A stretch of 64,000 bases of DNA from NCBI GenBank assembly GCA_023429565.1, contig JAEZDJ010000037.1, forward strand, positions 1 through 64,000. The letters are read 5' to 3'. The notes beneath the pieces were generated by a model. It had not been told where the DNA came from. It did not search any database and worked only from the letters and a program-made list of their open reading frames with translations. The position numbers and the translations under genes were made by a program. Shown in pieces: positions 15,524 through 24,901 of the stretch (positions within the stretch are counted from its first letter, which is position 1; the number at the start of each line of letters is the position of its first letter). The DNA is from Actinomycetes bacterium (GTDB lineage: Bacteria > Actinomycetota > Coriobacteriia > Coriobacteriales > Eggerthellaceae).

Positions 15524-17773
15524 CTATATCTTTCGCGCGGCGAGATTCCCGCTTGCTATGGCTTCCGCAATGTTAAACGGAGCGGCGCAATCCCCCACGG
15601 CATACACGTCGTATCCGCTCAGCGCAGCGGACAGCTCGGGCGTGGGCACCATGTCATAACATTCCACAACGGTGTCGCAGGGCAGCATCTTGTCAAGGCC
15701 GCCCGTGGATATCTGGAGCCCCCCGTCAACCACTTCGGCGACCGTCGACTCGTTCCACAGCTTCACGCCATGGGAATACAGATGAGGAATGACGAACGAC
15801 CGCACCCACATGGACTGTTCCTTGTCGATATCCTTCTGGGTCCCCTCGTGAACCATCTGGATCTTCTTGCCTTGCGCCAACAGGAAAAGCGCACAGTCGG
15901 TGGCTTGGGCGCCGGTGCCGCATATCACCACGCGTTCCCCGATTTCGGCACTGGCCACATCCGTCACGCCGATGACGCTCACCGAATCCGAAGAAGACAG
16001 CTTCGACTGCCGAGATCCGCCCACAGCGATCACAACCGCATCGGGGCTTTCCTGCTTCACCAGTTCAGCAGTGACCTCGGTGTTGGTTTTCACCTCGACG
16101 CCCGCCAACTCCTGCTGACGGGACAGGTAGGCAATCAGGTCTCCCAAGCGCTCATGTTCGCCCTTGTAGGCGCTCGCGGTTTTCACCAAGCCGCCCAACG
16201 ATGACTGCTTCTCGTACAGCGTCACGCTATGCCCCCGCAAGGCAGCAACGCGAGCTGCCTCCAATCCAGCCGGACCAGCTCCCACGACCATGACCTTCTT
16301 TGCCTTTTCCGCGGGCAGCAGTTCATAGCCTTCAGGCATGGCCTCGGTGAAGGCACGCTGGGTCACCGCATTGACACGACAGACCTCCTTGCCGTCACCG
16401 GCGTACAGCTCGCTGCCGCCCTTGTTGTGGCAATGCATGCAGCGACAGCACGGGGCAACTTCGTCTCGGCGGCCGTCGAGAAGCTTGTTGGGAAGCTCGG
16501 GATCCACCGTAAGAGGACGGTTCATCAGCAAGAAGTCAATCTTGCCTTCGGACACGGCATCGGTAATGAGGTCGGGTGCGGTGCGCGGGTCAACGTATCC
16601 TGAAGCCCCAACCGGAACAGAAACGTTTTTCTTGATTTCCGCAGCGGCATCGACCCATGCGGCGCAGCCAGAATACTGCCCCGTCACCGATCCGCCAAAA
16701 TGCTGCGAAAAGTCTATCGTGGTTCCAAATCCGCTGATCCCATTAGACTTATAGCCAACGTGGTGAAGGTCGGGCGCGAACTGGGCAATGTGCATGCCGG
16801 GAACGGAACAGCGGATGTAGAAGCTGTCCGCGCCGGCCTTCTCGAGAAGCTTCGCGTGTTGAACGGCTTCATCGATCATGAGGCATTTGTCGTTGTCGCC
16901 CAAGGCCTTGTCATTTTCCTCCGCAGCATTCATGAGCACCTGAACGACGAAGTCGGCACCGCATGCCTGCTTGATCAAAGGTATGAGCTCCGTCAGGATG
17001 CGCGCCCTCGACTCGGCGGTTTGAGGGCCATATTCGTCCTGACGATTGTTGTAGGCACGCGACAGGAAGCTGTTGAAGAAGTGGGCTGAAGCTGCGTTGA
17101 TCTCAATGGCGTCGAACCCGGCCTCCTTCAGAAGCGTGGCCAGCTTGACGATGCCCTCCTGAACATAGTGAATTTCCTCCACCGTCAGATCTTTCGAATT
17201 CAGCACCATCGAGGAATACTGATACCCGACATAGCTGTCATGTCGGTGCACGGCATCGGCAACCGGGCGAAACATGTCAGCTCCGCCGGGGTTCATGATG
17301 AGGCCCTTCATCGTCTGCGTCTTGGGGTCAACCGTGAAGATGGAACTCAAACCTTCCGTCCACACGAATGCCGCGCCGCCTTTCGCGAAATTCTCGTGAT
17401 AGTCAATGAAGTTCTGGCTCATCTCGGTTGCTTTGGGGCTCAGCGTGTCTGCGCCTGCGGAACTCTTTACAAAGCGATTGCGCAGCGTCAAGCCACCCAA
17501 CGCGAAACTCTCTCCCAAAGGAGCATAGTCGGTGGTGAAATCCGTGAAGCTGTCGTCCTGTTGGTTCACCGAAGCGGATGCCTGGCTATCCGTTCCTTTG
17601 CCCGCAGCGTCTTCTTTCGTCGTCGACGCCGCTGTGGGAGCGCACCCCGACAGCACGCCCGTGGCGGACAATGCCCCAGCGCCAAGAGCAACAGCGGCTG
17701 TGCCAAAGAATCCGCGACGGGAAAGACTCCCCATCCCCTTCGTTGCCGTTTCCTGATTTGACTCTTTACTCAT
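15524..17773 (-). CDS. Tat-exported Fe-S/flavin enoate reductase-like lipoprotein (Old Yellow Enzyme family)
   Basis: A 749-residue protein with a twin-arginine signal (LSRRGFFGTAA) and lipobox-like GVLSGC, so it probably works on the outer face of the membrane. Residues 80-430 form an Old Yellow Enzyme TIM barrel for FMN (ALGGLTLRNRFVKSS; FLSRAYNNRQDEYGP). Cysteines 442/443, 445, 448 and 465 are the [4Fe-4S] ligands. From residue 495 a Rossmann FAD/NAD(P) domain begins with VMVVGAGPAGLEAARVA. Cytoplasmic relatives are 2-enoate reductase, 2,4-dienoyl-CoA reductase and BaiCD/BaiH. Exported versions are thought to be respiratory reductases of unsaturated carbonyl compounds. A perfect AGGAGG precedes the ATG at 17773. 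The divergent membrane LuxR gene is its likely regulator. Substrate unknown. Confidence 0.9.
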   Translation of the reverse strand: MSKESNQETATKGMGSLSRRGFFGTAAVALGAGALSATGVLSGCAPTAASTTKEDAAGKGTDSQASASVNQQDDSFTDFTTDYAPLGESFALGGLTLRNRFVKSSAGADTLSPKATEMSQNFIDYHENFAKGGAAFVWTEGLSSIFTVDPKTQTMKGLIMNPGGADMFRPVADAVHRHDSYVGYQYSSMVLNSKDLTVEEIHYVQEGIVKLATLLKEAGFDAIEINAASAHFFNSFLSRAYNNRQDEYGPQTAESRARILTELIPLIKQACGADFVVQVLMNAAEENDKALGDNDKCLMIDEAVQHAKLLEKAGADSFYIRCSVPGMHIAQFAPDLHHVGYKSNGISGFGTTIDFSQHFGGSVTGQYSGCAAWVDAAAEIKKNVSVPVGASGYVDPRTAPDLITDAVSEGKIDFLLMNRPLTVDPELPNKLLDGRRDEVAPCCRCMHCHNKGGSELYAGDGKEVCRVNAVTQRAFTEAMPEGYELLPAEKAKKVMVVGAGPAGLEAARVAALRGHSVTLYEKQSSLGGLVKTASAYKGEHERLGDLIAYLSRQQELAGVEVKTNTEVTAELVKQESPDAVVIAVGGSRQSKLSSSDSVSVIGVTDVASAEIGERVVICGTGAQATDCALFLLAQGKKIQMVHEGTQKDIDKEQSMWVRSFVIPHLYSHGVKLWNESTVAEVVDGGLQISTGGLDKMLPCDTVVECYDMVPTPELSAALSGYDVYAVGDCAAPFNIAEAIASGNLAARKI

Positions 17774-17917
17774 CTCTCTCCTCCTCATGTTCATGACGTT
17801 CTTTTTCCTGCAGGGCAAAACCCTCCTTCTGCCGCATGCCCCTTGCACGCTAGACGAGCATCCTCTCCAACGCTTCGCATCAATCTTGGGAAAAAGCACG
17901 TTCTGACGTAAAATCAC

Positions 17918-17968
17918 ATCATTCATGCGAGTCGATCGATGGCCAATCTCATATGATCATTCATCGCA
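17918..17968. repeat. 13-bp direct repeat between divergent reductase and LuxR genes
   Basis: ATCATTCATGCGA (17918-17930) recurs as ATCATTCATCGCA (17956-17968), 38 bases apart. It lies in the intergenic region from which both genes are transcribed and is a candidate binding site for the LuxR regulator. This is inferred from position only. Confidence 0.35.
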
Positions 17969-17988
17969 CGACACAAGGGGGAATACCT

Positions 17989-19443
17989 GTGCCAATTGAA
18001 GCGTCAAGACGACCCACCCGAAAAGTGTTCCGAGCCTTGTCGGGCTTTTCCATTCTCCCCGCCCTGGGGATTGCCTGCTTTCGCCTGACCGCCTGGTCTC
18101 TTTTTAGCAGCGATGCCGGAGGGCTGGATGCCGACCTCGCCTTCGTGTCGCGCGTCCTGCAGGCAGTTGTCATGCTGCTCATCATCGTCATCGACCGCGT
18201 CGTCGTCTACAACGAGAGCGTTCTGCTGAAGTCGGCTGGCGTGGCTGCCGTCGGCATGGCAATCGGCGCAGTGGTGTTCCTTCTTGGCTCAAGCGAGGAA
18301 ATTCGCTACGTGGGGTGCGCCCTCAATGGGGCGGCAAGCGCCGGAGTCATGATGGGATGGGGCTATTACCTCTGCTCGATCGACACCAAGCAGTCAGCCT
18401 TTGGAATAACCCTCGCATTCGCGCTTTACGGGTTGGCCACCTGGGCGTTTTCCGTGTTGCCGATCCAATGGCTCACGGGTCTCGTCACGGTTTTGCCCCT
18501 CGTGTCATTCGTCTGTCTCTGGCTGAGCCTGGCAAACATTGCGGCAAACGTTGAAGCCGACGCCCCTCTTTCGAAAAACCTCCTGCGAACCATACCGTGG
18601 GGCATGGTCGCGCTGCTGCTCATTTGCACGGCCATCTCGATCCTCGCAAAGCTGATCGTTCCCGTGAACAGCGTGCTTTCAACGTGGTCATACCGCCTTT
18701 ATTGGCCCGCTATCTTCGTTGCCATTTTTGCGCTTTTCTTCGTGTGGATGTTCGTTTTGAAACGCGACGATCAAGACGCCCTGTGGCCCATTTTCATCTT
18801 GGTCATCTTCAGCGGATTGGTGTGCTATTCCTCGTTCTCGCTCTCGCAGCCGGAATTCGCAGCAAGCTTCCTACGCGCCACGCAAGAATGCCTCATGTTG
18901 TTTTGCTGGGTTATGACAGCCAGCGTCGTGTACACGCAGCGCCTGCCTCGCCTGTTTTTCTTTGGCGTTTCCATGCTGGTTTTCGTTGCTCCGCCAACGC
19001 TTACGACATCCTTGCTCTCAATGCTGATTCCCTCAGTAGGCTCCGACCATGACCAGCAGCTGGCCATAACGACCACGGTCATCATGGCACTGCTCCTGAT
19101 TGCATTGACCGTCGTGCTCGTCAGCGCCAATTCCTTCCTGCGGGCGAAGTCCCTTGAAAAGGTCGCTGCCGCATCGGTTCCCCCGGCTCAAGATCCCCTC
19201 ATCCCCGTCGTCGATGAGATAGCTTCGGAATATGGCCTCACGAAAAGGGAGTCAGAAATGTCGTTGTACTTGGCGCGGGGATACACCCTTCCCCAAACAG
19301 CCGACATGCTCTGCGTGTCGCTGGACACCATACGGTCCCACACAAAGAACCTGTACCGCAAGCTTGACATCCACAAGAAACAGCAGCTCATCGAAATCAT
19401 TGAGCACAAGCGCAAGCGCGACGGGGAGCCCGACGGGCAATAA
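17989..19443 (+). CDS. membrane-bound LuxR-family transcriptional regulator
   Basis: About 484 residues with some twelve hydrophobic spans from the N-terminus to about residue 390, like an MFS transporter, then a short linker and a C-terminal LuxR helix-turn-helix (EYGLTKRESEMSLYLARGYTLPQTADMLCVSLDTIRSHTKNLYRKL). Such transporter-like one-component regulators are abundant in Eggerthellaceae, usually beside genes for exported flavin- or molybdenum-type reductases, and are thought to sense the reductase substrate. Here the divergent gene is the Tat enoate-reductase-like lipoprotein. I prefer the GTG at 17989 with GGGGGA upstream; the ATG at 17953 lacks a ribosome site. Confidence 0.9.
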   Translation: MPIEASRRPTRKVFRALSGFSILPALGIACFRLTAWSLFSSDAGGLDADLAFVSRVLQAVVMLLIIVIDRVVVYNESVLLKSAGVAAVGMAIGAVVFLLGSSEEIRYVGCALNGAASAGVMMGWGYYLCSIDTKQSAFGITLAFALYGLATWAFSVLPIQWLTGLVTVLPLVSFVCLWLSLANIAANVEADAPLSKNLLRTIPWGMVALLLICTAISILAKLIVPVNSVLSTWSYRLYWPAIFVAIFALFFVWMFVLKRDDQDALWPIFILVIFSGLVCYSSFSLSQPEFAASFLRATQECLMLFCWVMTASVVYTQRLPRLFFFGVSMLVFVAPPTLTTSLLSMLIPSVGSDHDQQLAITTTVIMALLLIALTVVLVSANSFLRAKSLEKVAAASVPPAQDPLIPVVDEIASEYGLTKRESEMSLYLARGYTLPQTADMLCVSLDTIRSHTKNLYRKLDIHKKQQLIEIIEHKRKRDGEPDGQ

Positions 19444-19458
19444 GCGCGTCGGGCTCCC
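19424..19458. terminator. hairpin overlapping the LuxR stop codon
   Basis: GGGAGCCCGACG (19424-19435) pairs with 19447-19458 around an 11-base loop that contains the stop codon of the LuxR gene. It lies just before the convergent peptidase E end, so it probably terminates transcription from both sides. Confidence 0.6.
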
Positions 19459-19470
19459 TCAAAAAATCGG

Positions 19471-20091
19471 TCAGCCCTGTCTCTTCACGACAAAATCGCC
19501 ATCCCTGACGATCACGGCCTCGCTGTTGCCGATCGGAAGAAGATCGAGGGTGTCGCCATAGACCTTGATGGTCTCTGCGGTGCTCTCGACAAAGGGGAAT
19601 TCGCCGTTGTGCGGCAGAACATAAAAATCAACCAGGGACAAACCGCCAAAATCAGTCAGATCAGGCGCAGCAGACCTATCGTCCATAATTTGGTTATATT
19701 CGATATCCTTGGAAGCGACGATGGCGCCAGCCGATTCCCCTATGTAGCGCATCCCCCCTAAAACCCGCTTTGCGAGATAAGGCATCAGGTCCTTGCGCTT
19801 CAATTCCTGCAACAGGTAAAACGTGTTGCCGCCAGAGACATAGAGACAGCAGCATCCGTCCAGCGCCTCAACGATATCGCTCCTTTGCATGGCCGGCACG
19901 TCAAGCAAGTCTATTCCATACCCTAATTCCCGAAAAACCTGCCATGCCTCATCGACGTACCCTCGGTACTCTTCAACGTCTGCGGCGGTTTGAATGAAAG
20001 CCACGTTCTCAACCGTGGAACCATCCAGAAATTCCTTCACGAGGTCTTTCGTTCCCGCCAAGTATGATGTCAAGAACAATTCCTTCGCCAT
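19471..20091 (-). CDS. peptidase E-like S51 serine peptidase
   Basis: A 206-residue cytoplasmic protein of the S51 family (dipeptidase E/cyanophycinase-like, class I glutamine amidotransferase fold). The nucleophile elbow is YIGESAGAIVA, YVSGGNTFYLL is the preceding glycine-rich loop, and VLPHNGEFPF contributes the histidine. Dipeptidase E cleaves N-terminal aspartyl dipeptides. AGGAGGCG precedes two adjacent ATGs (20094 and 20091), and spacing favours the second. It is a single-gene unit. The exact substrate in this lineage is not certain. Confidence 0.87.
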   Translation of the reverse strand: MAKELFLTSYLAGTKDLVKEFLDGSTVENVAFIQTAADVEEYRGYVDEAWQVFRELGYGIDLLDVPAMQRSDIVEALDGCCCLYVSGGNTFYLLQELKRKDLMPYLAKRVLGGMRYIGESAGAIVASKDIEYNQIMDDRSAAPDLTDFGGLSLVDFYVLPHNGEFPFVESTAETIKVYGDTLDLLPIGNSEAVIVRDGDFVVKRQG

Positions 20092-20340
20092 CATTCGCCT
20101 CCTTCACGTCGACTCTTCGAAAGCCCAAGGGCTCATGTGCGCACAACGGCCATGATAGCTGACAGAGCCACGGAACGCGAGCGAATGGCATCCGTGACAC
20201 GGCACGAATTGCCCCGCGGAATACAGGAGATGCGGGAGGGGAAGGAAAAGGGCGGCAAAACGACCGTCTCCGCCCTGGGCTTAAGGAATTGCCGGAAGGG
20301 CCTTTTCACGCCGCACGCCTCAACCGCCCACGCAGCCTCG
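20092..20340. other. intergenic region before peptidase E
   Basis: About 250 bp between the peptidase E start and the end of the EamA transporter gene, both on the minus strand. It should hold the peptidase promoter and the EamA terminator. A GGGCGG/CCGCCC pairing near 20250-20276 could form a hairpin. I see no convincing gene. Confidence 0.35.
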
Positions 20341-21267
20341 TCAGGCTGACGAAACCGCCTTTGACTTGGACGGAGCGGCAACCACGCTGAACACCACTCC
20401 CCCAACGATCAAGAGGGACCCCACGAAAAACGACGGCTGCAGCGTCTCGTGCAGAAACAGGGCCCCCAGCAACGTCGCCACCAGCGGCTGCACCGGATAG
20501 AAGAGCGCACATCGGCCGGCCTCGATCAGGGACAGGCTGGTGTTCCACAGCACATTGGTGAGCGCCGTGCAGACAACCCCCAGGTAGAGCAGTCCCAGCA
20601 AGACGTCGGCACGGAAGAAATCGACGTTGGGAGCCGTGAGCACTTCATGCACAGAGAAGGGAGCCGTGAAGACGAAGGCGATGGCCATTGCATAAGCCGT
20701 GATTGCCAGGGGATCGTATTTCTTCGTGAACCGCCTCAACGAGACGCTCGTGAATGACCAGACTGCGACAGAGATAAGCGAGAGCACGGCGCCAGCCACG
20801 ACGTTTCCGCCCACATCCCCACCAAGGATGACGCACACTCCCACAAGGGCCGCGCCAATGGACACAGCCTGCGCCAACGTGATGCGCTCTTTGAGTATCG
20901 GCACGGCGAATACAACCATGAAAAGCGGATTGAGGGAATTGAGCAGAGACGCCAGTCCTGCGCTCGCCAACTGGGTGCCCAATGTCTGGGCGGCGATGCT
21001 GCCAAAATACCCAAACGCCCCAATGAGCAAGAGATACCGATAATCTTTGCGCTCGATACACCAACGCGACGTCGGCCCCGACGCCTTCAGCCTCGCCAAA
21101 GGCAGCAGAACGGCAGCGGCGATCGCAAAACGGCACATGAGCATTGTCAGAGGAGGAACGTACGCCATCAGGTACTTGCTGACAACGTACAGGCTTCCCC
21201 ATGAGGTGGTGGTGACGAGCAGAAACAGATAAGCCTTCGAGGTATCGTTACTTCGAATGATGAACAC
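20341..21267 (-). CDS. EamA-family (DMT) transporter
   Basis: A 308-residue integral membrane protein of the drug/metabolite transporter superfamily. It has ten hydrophobic segments in two five-span EamA repeats: the first begins YLFLLVTTTSWGSLYVVSKY, the second near VAGAVLSLISVAVWSFTSV. Members export amino acids, purines or other metabolites, and the substrate cannot be read. The frame opens with a GTG at 21267 that has AGGA directly adjacent, which is too close for normal spacing, so the true start is uncertain. No later start fits the first span. It appears to be a single gene. Confidence 0.87.
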   Translation of the reverse strand: MFIIRSNDTSKAYLFLLVTTTSWGSLYVVSKYLMAYVPPLTMLMCRFAIAAAVLLPLARLKASGPTSRWCIERKDYRYLLLIGAFGYFGSIAAQTLGTQLASAGLASLLNSLNPLFMVVFAVPILKERITLAQAVSIGAALVGVCVILGGDVGGNVVAGAVLSLISVAVWSFTSVSLRRFTKKYDPLAITAYAMAIAFVFTAPFSVHEVLTAPNVDFFRADVLLGLLYLGVVCTALTNVLWNTSLSLIEAGRCALFYPVQPLVATLLGALFLHETLQPSFFVGSLLIVGGVVFSVVAAPSKSKAVSSA

Positions 21268-21610
21268 TTCCTATGCAAAAAAGGAGAAGGGGGATGCGTT
21301 GGACTCGTTTATACCGCCCCCTTCCCGGCGCGTCAAGAAATACCCTGCCGGCACATACATCAAGCAGATTCACGGCGATGCCACGAGGATCGTGGAATCC
21401 GACGGCGCGTCCGCGGTTTTTGCCGTTTCTCAGGCATCCCTTCGTGCCCGAACGGTCCCGTTACAATCCTCCGTATAGGCAGCCACATTTTGTCCAGAGC
21501 GCTACAATTGTGCAGCGGTTTTGAGCACCCTTGTTGGCAGGGAGCACCTCTTCCGACACCCGACGCAGGGCCCTCCGCCATCACCGGCCCCCATTATCAA
21601 GGCAGGCACC
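21268..21610. other. 343-bp region upstream of the UvrA paralogue
   Basis: It separates the divergent EamA and UvrA-like genes and must hold both promoters. AT-richer motifs occur (TACAAT near 21505), but I cannot place a -35. A 73-codon frame at 21257-21478 has no ribosome site and no family resemblance. Confidence 0.35.
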
Positions 21611-24154
21611 ATGATCACTGCAAGCACGCATACCGGCAACGACAACCCAGCATCGCACGCACCGGACCACATCCAAGTGAGGGGGGCGCGCGTCCATAAT
21701 CTGAGAGACGTCGATGTCGACGTGCCGCTTAACGCGTTGGTAGGCATTGCGGGAGTATCCGGATCGGGCAAGTCTTCGTTGGCTCTGGGAGTCCTCTATG
21801 CAGAAGGTTCTCGTCGTTACCTCGAAGCCCTGTCAACCTATACACGCCGCCGGCTCACGCAGGCATCCCACGCCTCAGTGGATGAAGTGCTGCATGTTCC
21901 TGCGGCACTTGCCCTGCATCAACGCCCCAGCGTGCCCGGCGTGCGGAGCACCTTTGGCACATCCACCGAATTGCTGAACAGCCTTCGGCTGCTGTTTTCG
22001 CGCGTGGGCAGCCACGTCTGCCCCAACGGCCACCGGGTGCCGCCCACGCTTGCCGTCGCTGCCGAGCAGCCTATCATCTGCCCGGTTTGCAGCGTCGAGT
22101 TCTTTGGTCCGGGAGCCGAAGAACTGGCTTTCAACAGTGAAGGGGCCTGTCCCGAGTGCAACGGCACGGGCATGGTTCGCAGGGTGAACGAATCCTCGCT
22201 CGTGCCCGATGAAACACTCACTATCGACGAAGGGGCTGTGCTGCCCTGGGGAACCCTCATGTGGGATCTCATGAAACAGGTGGCAAAGGAGATGGGCATA
22301 CGCACCGACATCCCCTTCAACCAGCTGACGAAGACTGAGCGAGACCTCGTGTTCCACGGTCCCGCCGAGAAGAAGCACATCCTCTACCAAGCAAAGAAGA
22401 CCGACACCTTTGCGGAGCTGGATTTCACCTATTACAACGCGGTCTACACCGTGGAAAACGCCCTCTCAAAGGCGAAGGATGAGAAGGGGCTCAAGCGCGT
22501 GGCGCGTTTCCTCACCGAAGAAACGTGCCCCGTCTGTGGGGGCACGCGCCTTTCGGATCAGGCACGGCTGCCGCATATAGCGGGGATCAACTTGGCTCAG
22601 GCAACGGAACAGACCTTGGGCGAAGCGGTAGAATGGGTCACCGGCGTGCCCCTGACCCTGCCCGATGAAATGCTTCCCCTGGCGCGCAGCATCGGCGAAT
22701 CCTTCACCCATGGCGCGCAACGTCTGCTGGATCTGGGACTGGGATATCTCTCACTCGATCGGGCAAGCTCCACCCTGTCCACCGGAGAGCGCCAGAGGGT
22801 GCAGCTGGCACGTGCCGTGCGCAATCGAACCACCGGCGTGCTCTACGTGCTGGACGAGCCTTCCATCGGCCTGCACCCCTCGAACATCGAGGGGCTTCTT
22901 GAGGTCATGCAAGACCTTCTTGCCGATGGCAACTCCATCGTCATGGTCGACCATGACATAAACATCCTCTCGCATGCCAGCCATCTCATCGAGATGGGGC
23001 CGGGTGCCGGCAAGGACGGCGGCCAAGTGATCGCACAGGGAACGCTTGAAGAGGTCGAGGGGAATCCCACCTCTCGCATGGGAGGATTTCTGTCAGGCAA
23101 GGACTCGGTGCGCGTACGCAGGCCGATTTCCGAAGCAGAAACGTTCGGAAAGGGCTGCATCCGGCTCATCACCAAGGAGCTGCATACCGTCAAGCCTCTG
23201 GAAGTCGCCGTCCCGCTCGGACGCATGACCGCCGTCACCGGGGTCTCCGGTTCAGGAAAGACCACACTGGTCCTGGAAAGCCTCATTCCTGCCCTCAAGG
23301 CAAACGCGGCTGCCGCTAAGATTCCTGCCCACGTGACATCCGTGGAAGCTCCCGGCATTGAACGCGCAAACCTCATCGACGCCACTCCCATCGGCGCCAA
23401 CGTGCGGTCCACAGTCGCGACGTACGCAGGCGTGCACGACGAGTTGCGCCGTGCGTTTGCCCGGACGGCCGACGCACGGGCGGCGGGACTCAAGGCAGGT
23501 GACTTTTCTTACAACACCGGCAAGCTGCGCTGCCCCACCTGCAATGGAACGGGTTCCATCGATCTCGACGTGCAGTTCCTCCCCGACGTCAGCATCACCT
23601 GCCCTACCTGCAAAGGCTCCCGCTACAGCGACGAGGCGAACCTCATCCATCGGCCACGCAAAAACGCCCAAGGCGCCGGCTGCACCCTTCCCCAACTCAT
23701 GTCCATAAGCATAGATGAGGCGCTGGCGATTCTCGACGATCTGAAAAACGTCCATGACCGACTGAAAACCCTGCATGACCTTGGACTGGGATATCTCACG
23801 CTCGGCGAAGCGACGCCGGCGCTTTCGGGCGGCGAGGCGCAACGACTGAAACTCGCGAGCGAGATGGGACGAAAGCAGGAAGATGCCGTATTCGTGTTCG
23901 ACGAGCCAACCATCGGTCTCCATCCCCTTGACGTCAGAAACCTGCTCGCCGTCTTTCAGAGACTCATCGATCACGGGGCCACCGTCGTGGTCATCGAACA
24001 TGATCTTGACGTCATCTCAAACTCAGATTACGTCATAGACATGGGCCCTGGCGGCGGAGAATTCGGCGGGCGCATCGTGGCGAAAGGAACTCCCGAGCAC
24101 ATAGCGACCGACCCGGCAAGCATAACGGGAACGTATCTGGCTTCACGGCGATGA
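21611..24154 (+). CDS. UvrA paralogue (class II UvrA-like ABC ATPase)
   Basis: An 847-residue twin ABC ATPase of the UvrA family, about 100 residues shorter than housekeeping UvrA (about 940-950). Both ATPase halves are complete: Walker A GVSGSGKSSLALG and GVSGSGKTTLVLE, signature LSTGERQRVQLA and LSGGEAQRLKLA, Walker B VLYVLDEPSIGLHP and VFVFDEPTIGLHP. Zinc-type cysteine pairs appear in CPECNGTG, CPVCGGTR and CPTCNGTG. Shorter UvrA2/DrrC-like paralogues are associated with resistance to DNA-binding drugs or antibiotic self-protection. AAGGCAGG precedes the ATG at 21611. The frame extends to 21521 without a ribosome site. No uvrB or uvrC lies nearby, supporting a paralogue. Confidence 0.9.
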   Translation: MITASTHTGNDNPASHAPDHIQVRGARVHNLRDVDVDVPLNALVGIAGVSGSGKSSLALGVLYAEGSRRYLEALSTYTRRRLTQASHASVDEVLHVPAALALHQRPSVPGVRSTFGTSTELLNSLRLLFSRVGSHVCPNGHRVPPTLAVAAEQPIICPVCSVEFFGPGAEELAFNSEGACPECNGTGMVRRVNESSLVPDETLTIDEGAVLPWGTLMWDLMKQVAKEMGIRTDIPFNQLTKTERDLVFHGPAEKKHILYQAKKTDTFAELDFTYYNAVYTVENALSKAKDEKGLKRVARFLTEETCPVCGGTRLSDQARLPHIAGINLAQATEQTLGEAVEWVTGVPLTLPDEMLPLARSIGESFTHGAQRLLDLGLGYLSLDRASSTLSTGERQRVQLARAVRNRTTGVLYVLDEPSIGLHPSNIEGLLEVMQDLLADGNSIVMVDHDINILSHASHLIEMGPGAGKDGGQVIAQGTLEEVEGNPTSRMGGFLSGKDSVRVRRPISEAETFGKGCIRLITKELHTVKPLEVAVPLGRMTAVTGVSGSGKTTLVLESLIPALKANAAAAKIPAHVTSVEAPGIERANLIDATPIGANVRSTVATYAGVHDELRRAFARTADARAAGLKAGDFSYNTGKLRCPTCNGTGSIDLDVQFLPDVSITCPTCKGSRYSDEANLIHRPRKNAQGAGCTLPQLMSISIDEALAILDDLKNVHDRLKTLHDLGLGYLTLGEATPALSGGEAQRLKLASEMGRKQEDAVFVFDEPTIGLHPLDVRNLLAVFQRLIDHGATVVVIEHDLDVISNSDYVIDMGPGGGEFGGRIVAKGTPEHIATDPASITGTYLASRR

Positions 24155-24231
24155 GTCCCTGCCCACAGAGCCTGTTCCGTCAAAGCCTCGAGAAATTCGC
24201 CAAGAAACAAAAAGCCAAGATGGCCCCTTCC

Positions 24232-24261
24232 CGACACGGTGGCGAGGGTTCCGCCGTGTCG
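24232..24261. terminator. hairpin between the convergent UvrA-like and TetR genes
   Basis: CGACACGG (24232-24239) pairs perfectly with 24254-24261 around a 14-base loop. Its position between two convergent stops indicates a shared terminator. Confidence 0.55.
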
Positions 24262-24266
24262 CCCGC

Positions 24267-24884
24267 TTATGAAACTTCGATGTTCCCATCAGCAAATGCC
24301 CTTTGGAAGTAGCGCTTCAAAGCCTCATGCGCCCAGAGTTCCGTAGCAACCTCCGGACGAATGAGGCAATGAAAGGTCAATCCATCGATAAATGCCTGGA
24401 GATAGCCCGCTTCCCTATCAAAGTCAATGTTCTCGGAAATGAGCCCCTGGTCTGCAAGATATCCCAGAAGGCGCACCAGATATTCATGGGTCCGATCGAA
24501 CATGGAATCGTTCAAAGGCTTGAGCGCCTTATCATGCTGGGCTTCGGTACTGAAAGCCAACCATACGCGCATCTCGGCCTCCTGGTCTTCGTTGAGCGGC
24601 AAGAAATTACTCAATGCGGCAATCACTTGATCGAGCGGGGCGTCAGGCAAGTCATCGCCCTCCATCGACAGCCTCTGCTCGATTCGGTCGATCATCAACG
24701 ACATTGCATATTCATGCAAGCTCGCCTGAGTGGGAAAGGATCTCCTCAGAGACCCAACCGAAAGGCAAGCCTCTTCCGCCACGCGCCGCACCGTTGCTTG
24801 GTGTAGACCGTCCGCTTCCACGATTTTCCAAACGGCGAGCGCGATCTCGCGCTGCCGTTCCGCCTCGTTCACCACCTTTGGCAT
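24267..24884 (-). CDS. TetR-family transcriptional regulator
   Basis: A 205-residue regulator. The N-terminal helix-turn-helix (ERQREIALAVWKIVEADGLHQATVRRVAEEACLSVGSLRRSF) is of the TetR/BetI type, followed by an all-helical ligand-binding region. GGGAGGCGAAC precedes the ATG at 24884. A longer frame to 24974 overlaps the upstream gene. It is the second gene of an operon behind a small membrane protein gene whose promoter contains a perfect 32-bp palindrome. Autorepression, relieved by a ligand that the membrane protein may handle, is the simplest reading. Confidence 0.92.
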   Translation of the reverse strand: MPKVVNEAERQREIALAVWKIVEADGLHQATVRRVAEEACLSVGSLRRSFPTQASLHEYAMSLMIDRIEQRLSMEGDDLPDAPLDQVIAALSNFLPLNEDQEAEMRVWLAFSTEAQHDKALKPLNDSMFDRTHEYLVRLLGYLADQGLISENIDFDREAGYLQAFIDGLTFHCLIRPEVATELWAHEALKRYFQRAFADGNIEVS

Positions 24885-24901
24885 GTTCGCCTCCCTGAGC
24901 C

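Noticed and set aside
21257..21478. 73-codon frame between the divergent EamA and UvrA-like genes
   Set aside because: No ribosome site, overlap with the start of EamA on the other strand and no recognisable motifs. I leave it unannotated.
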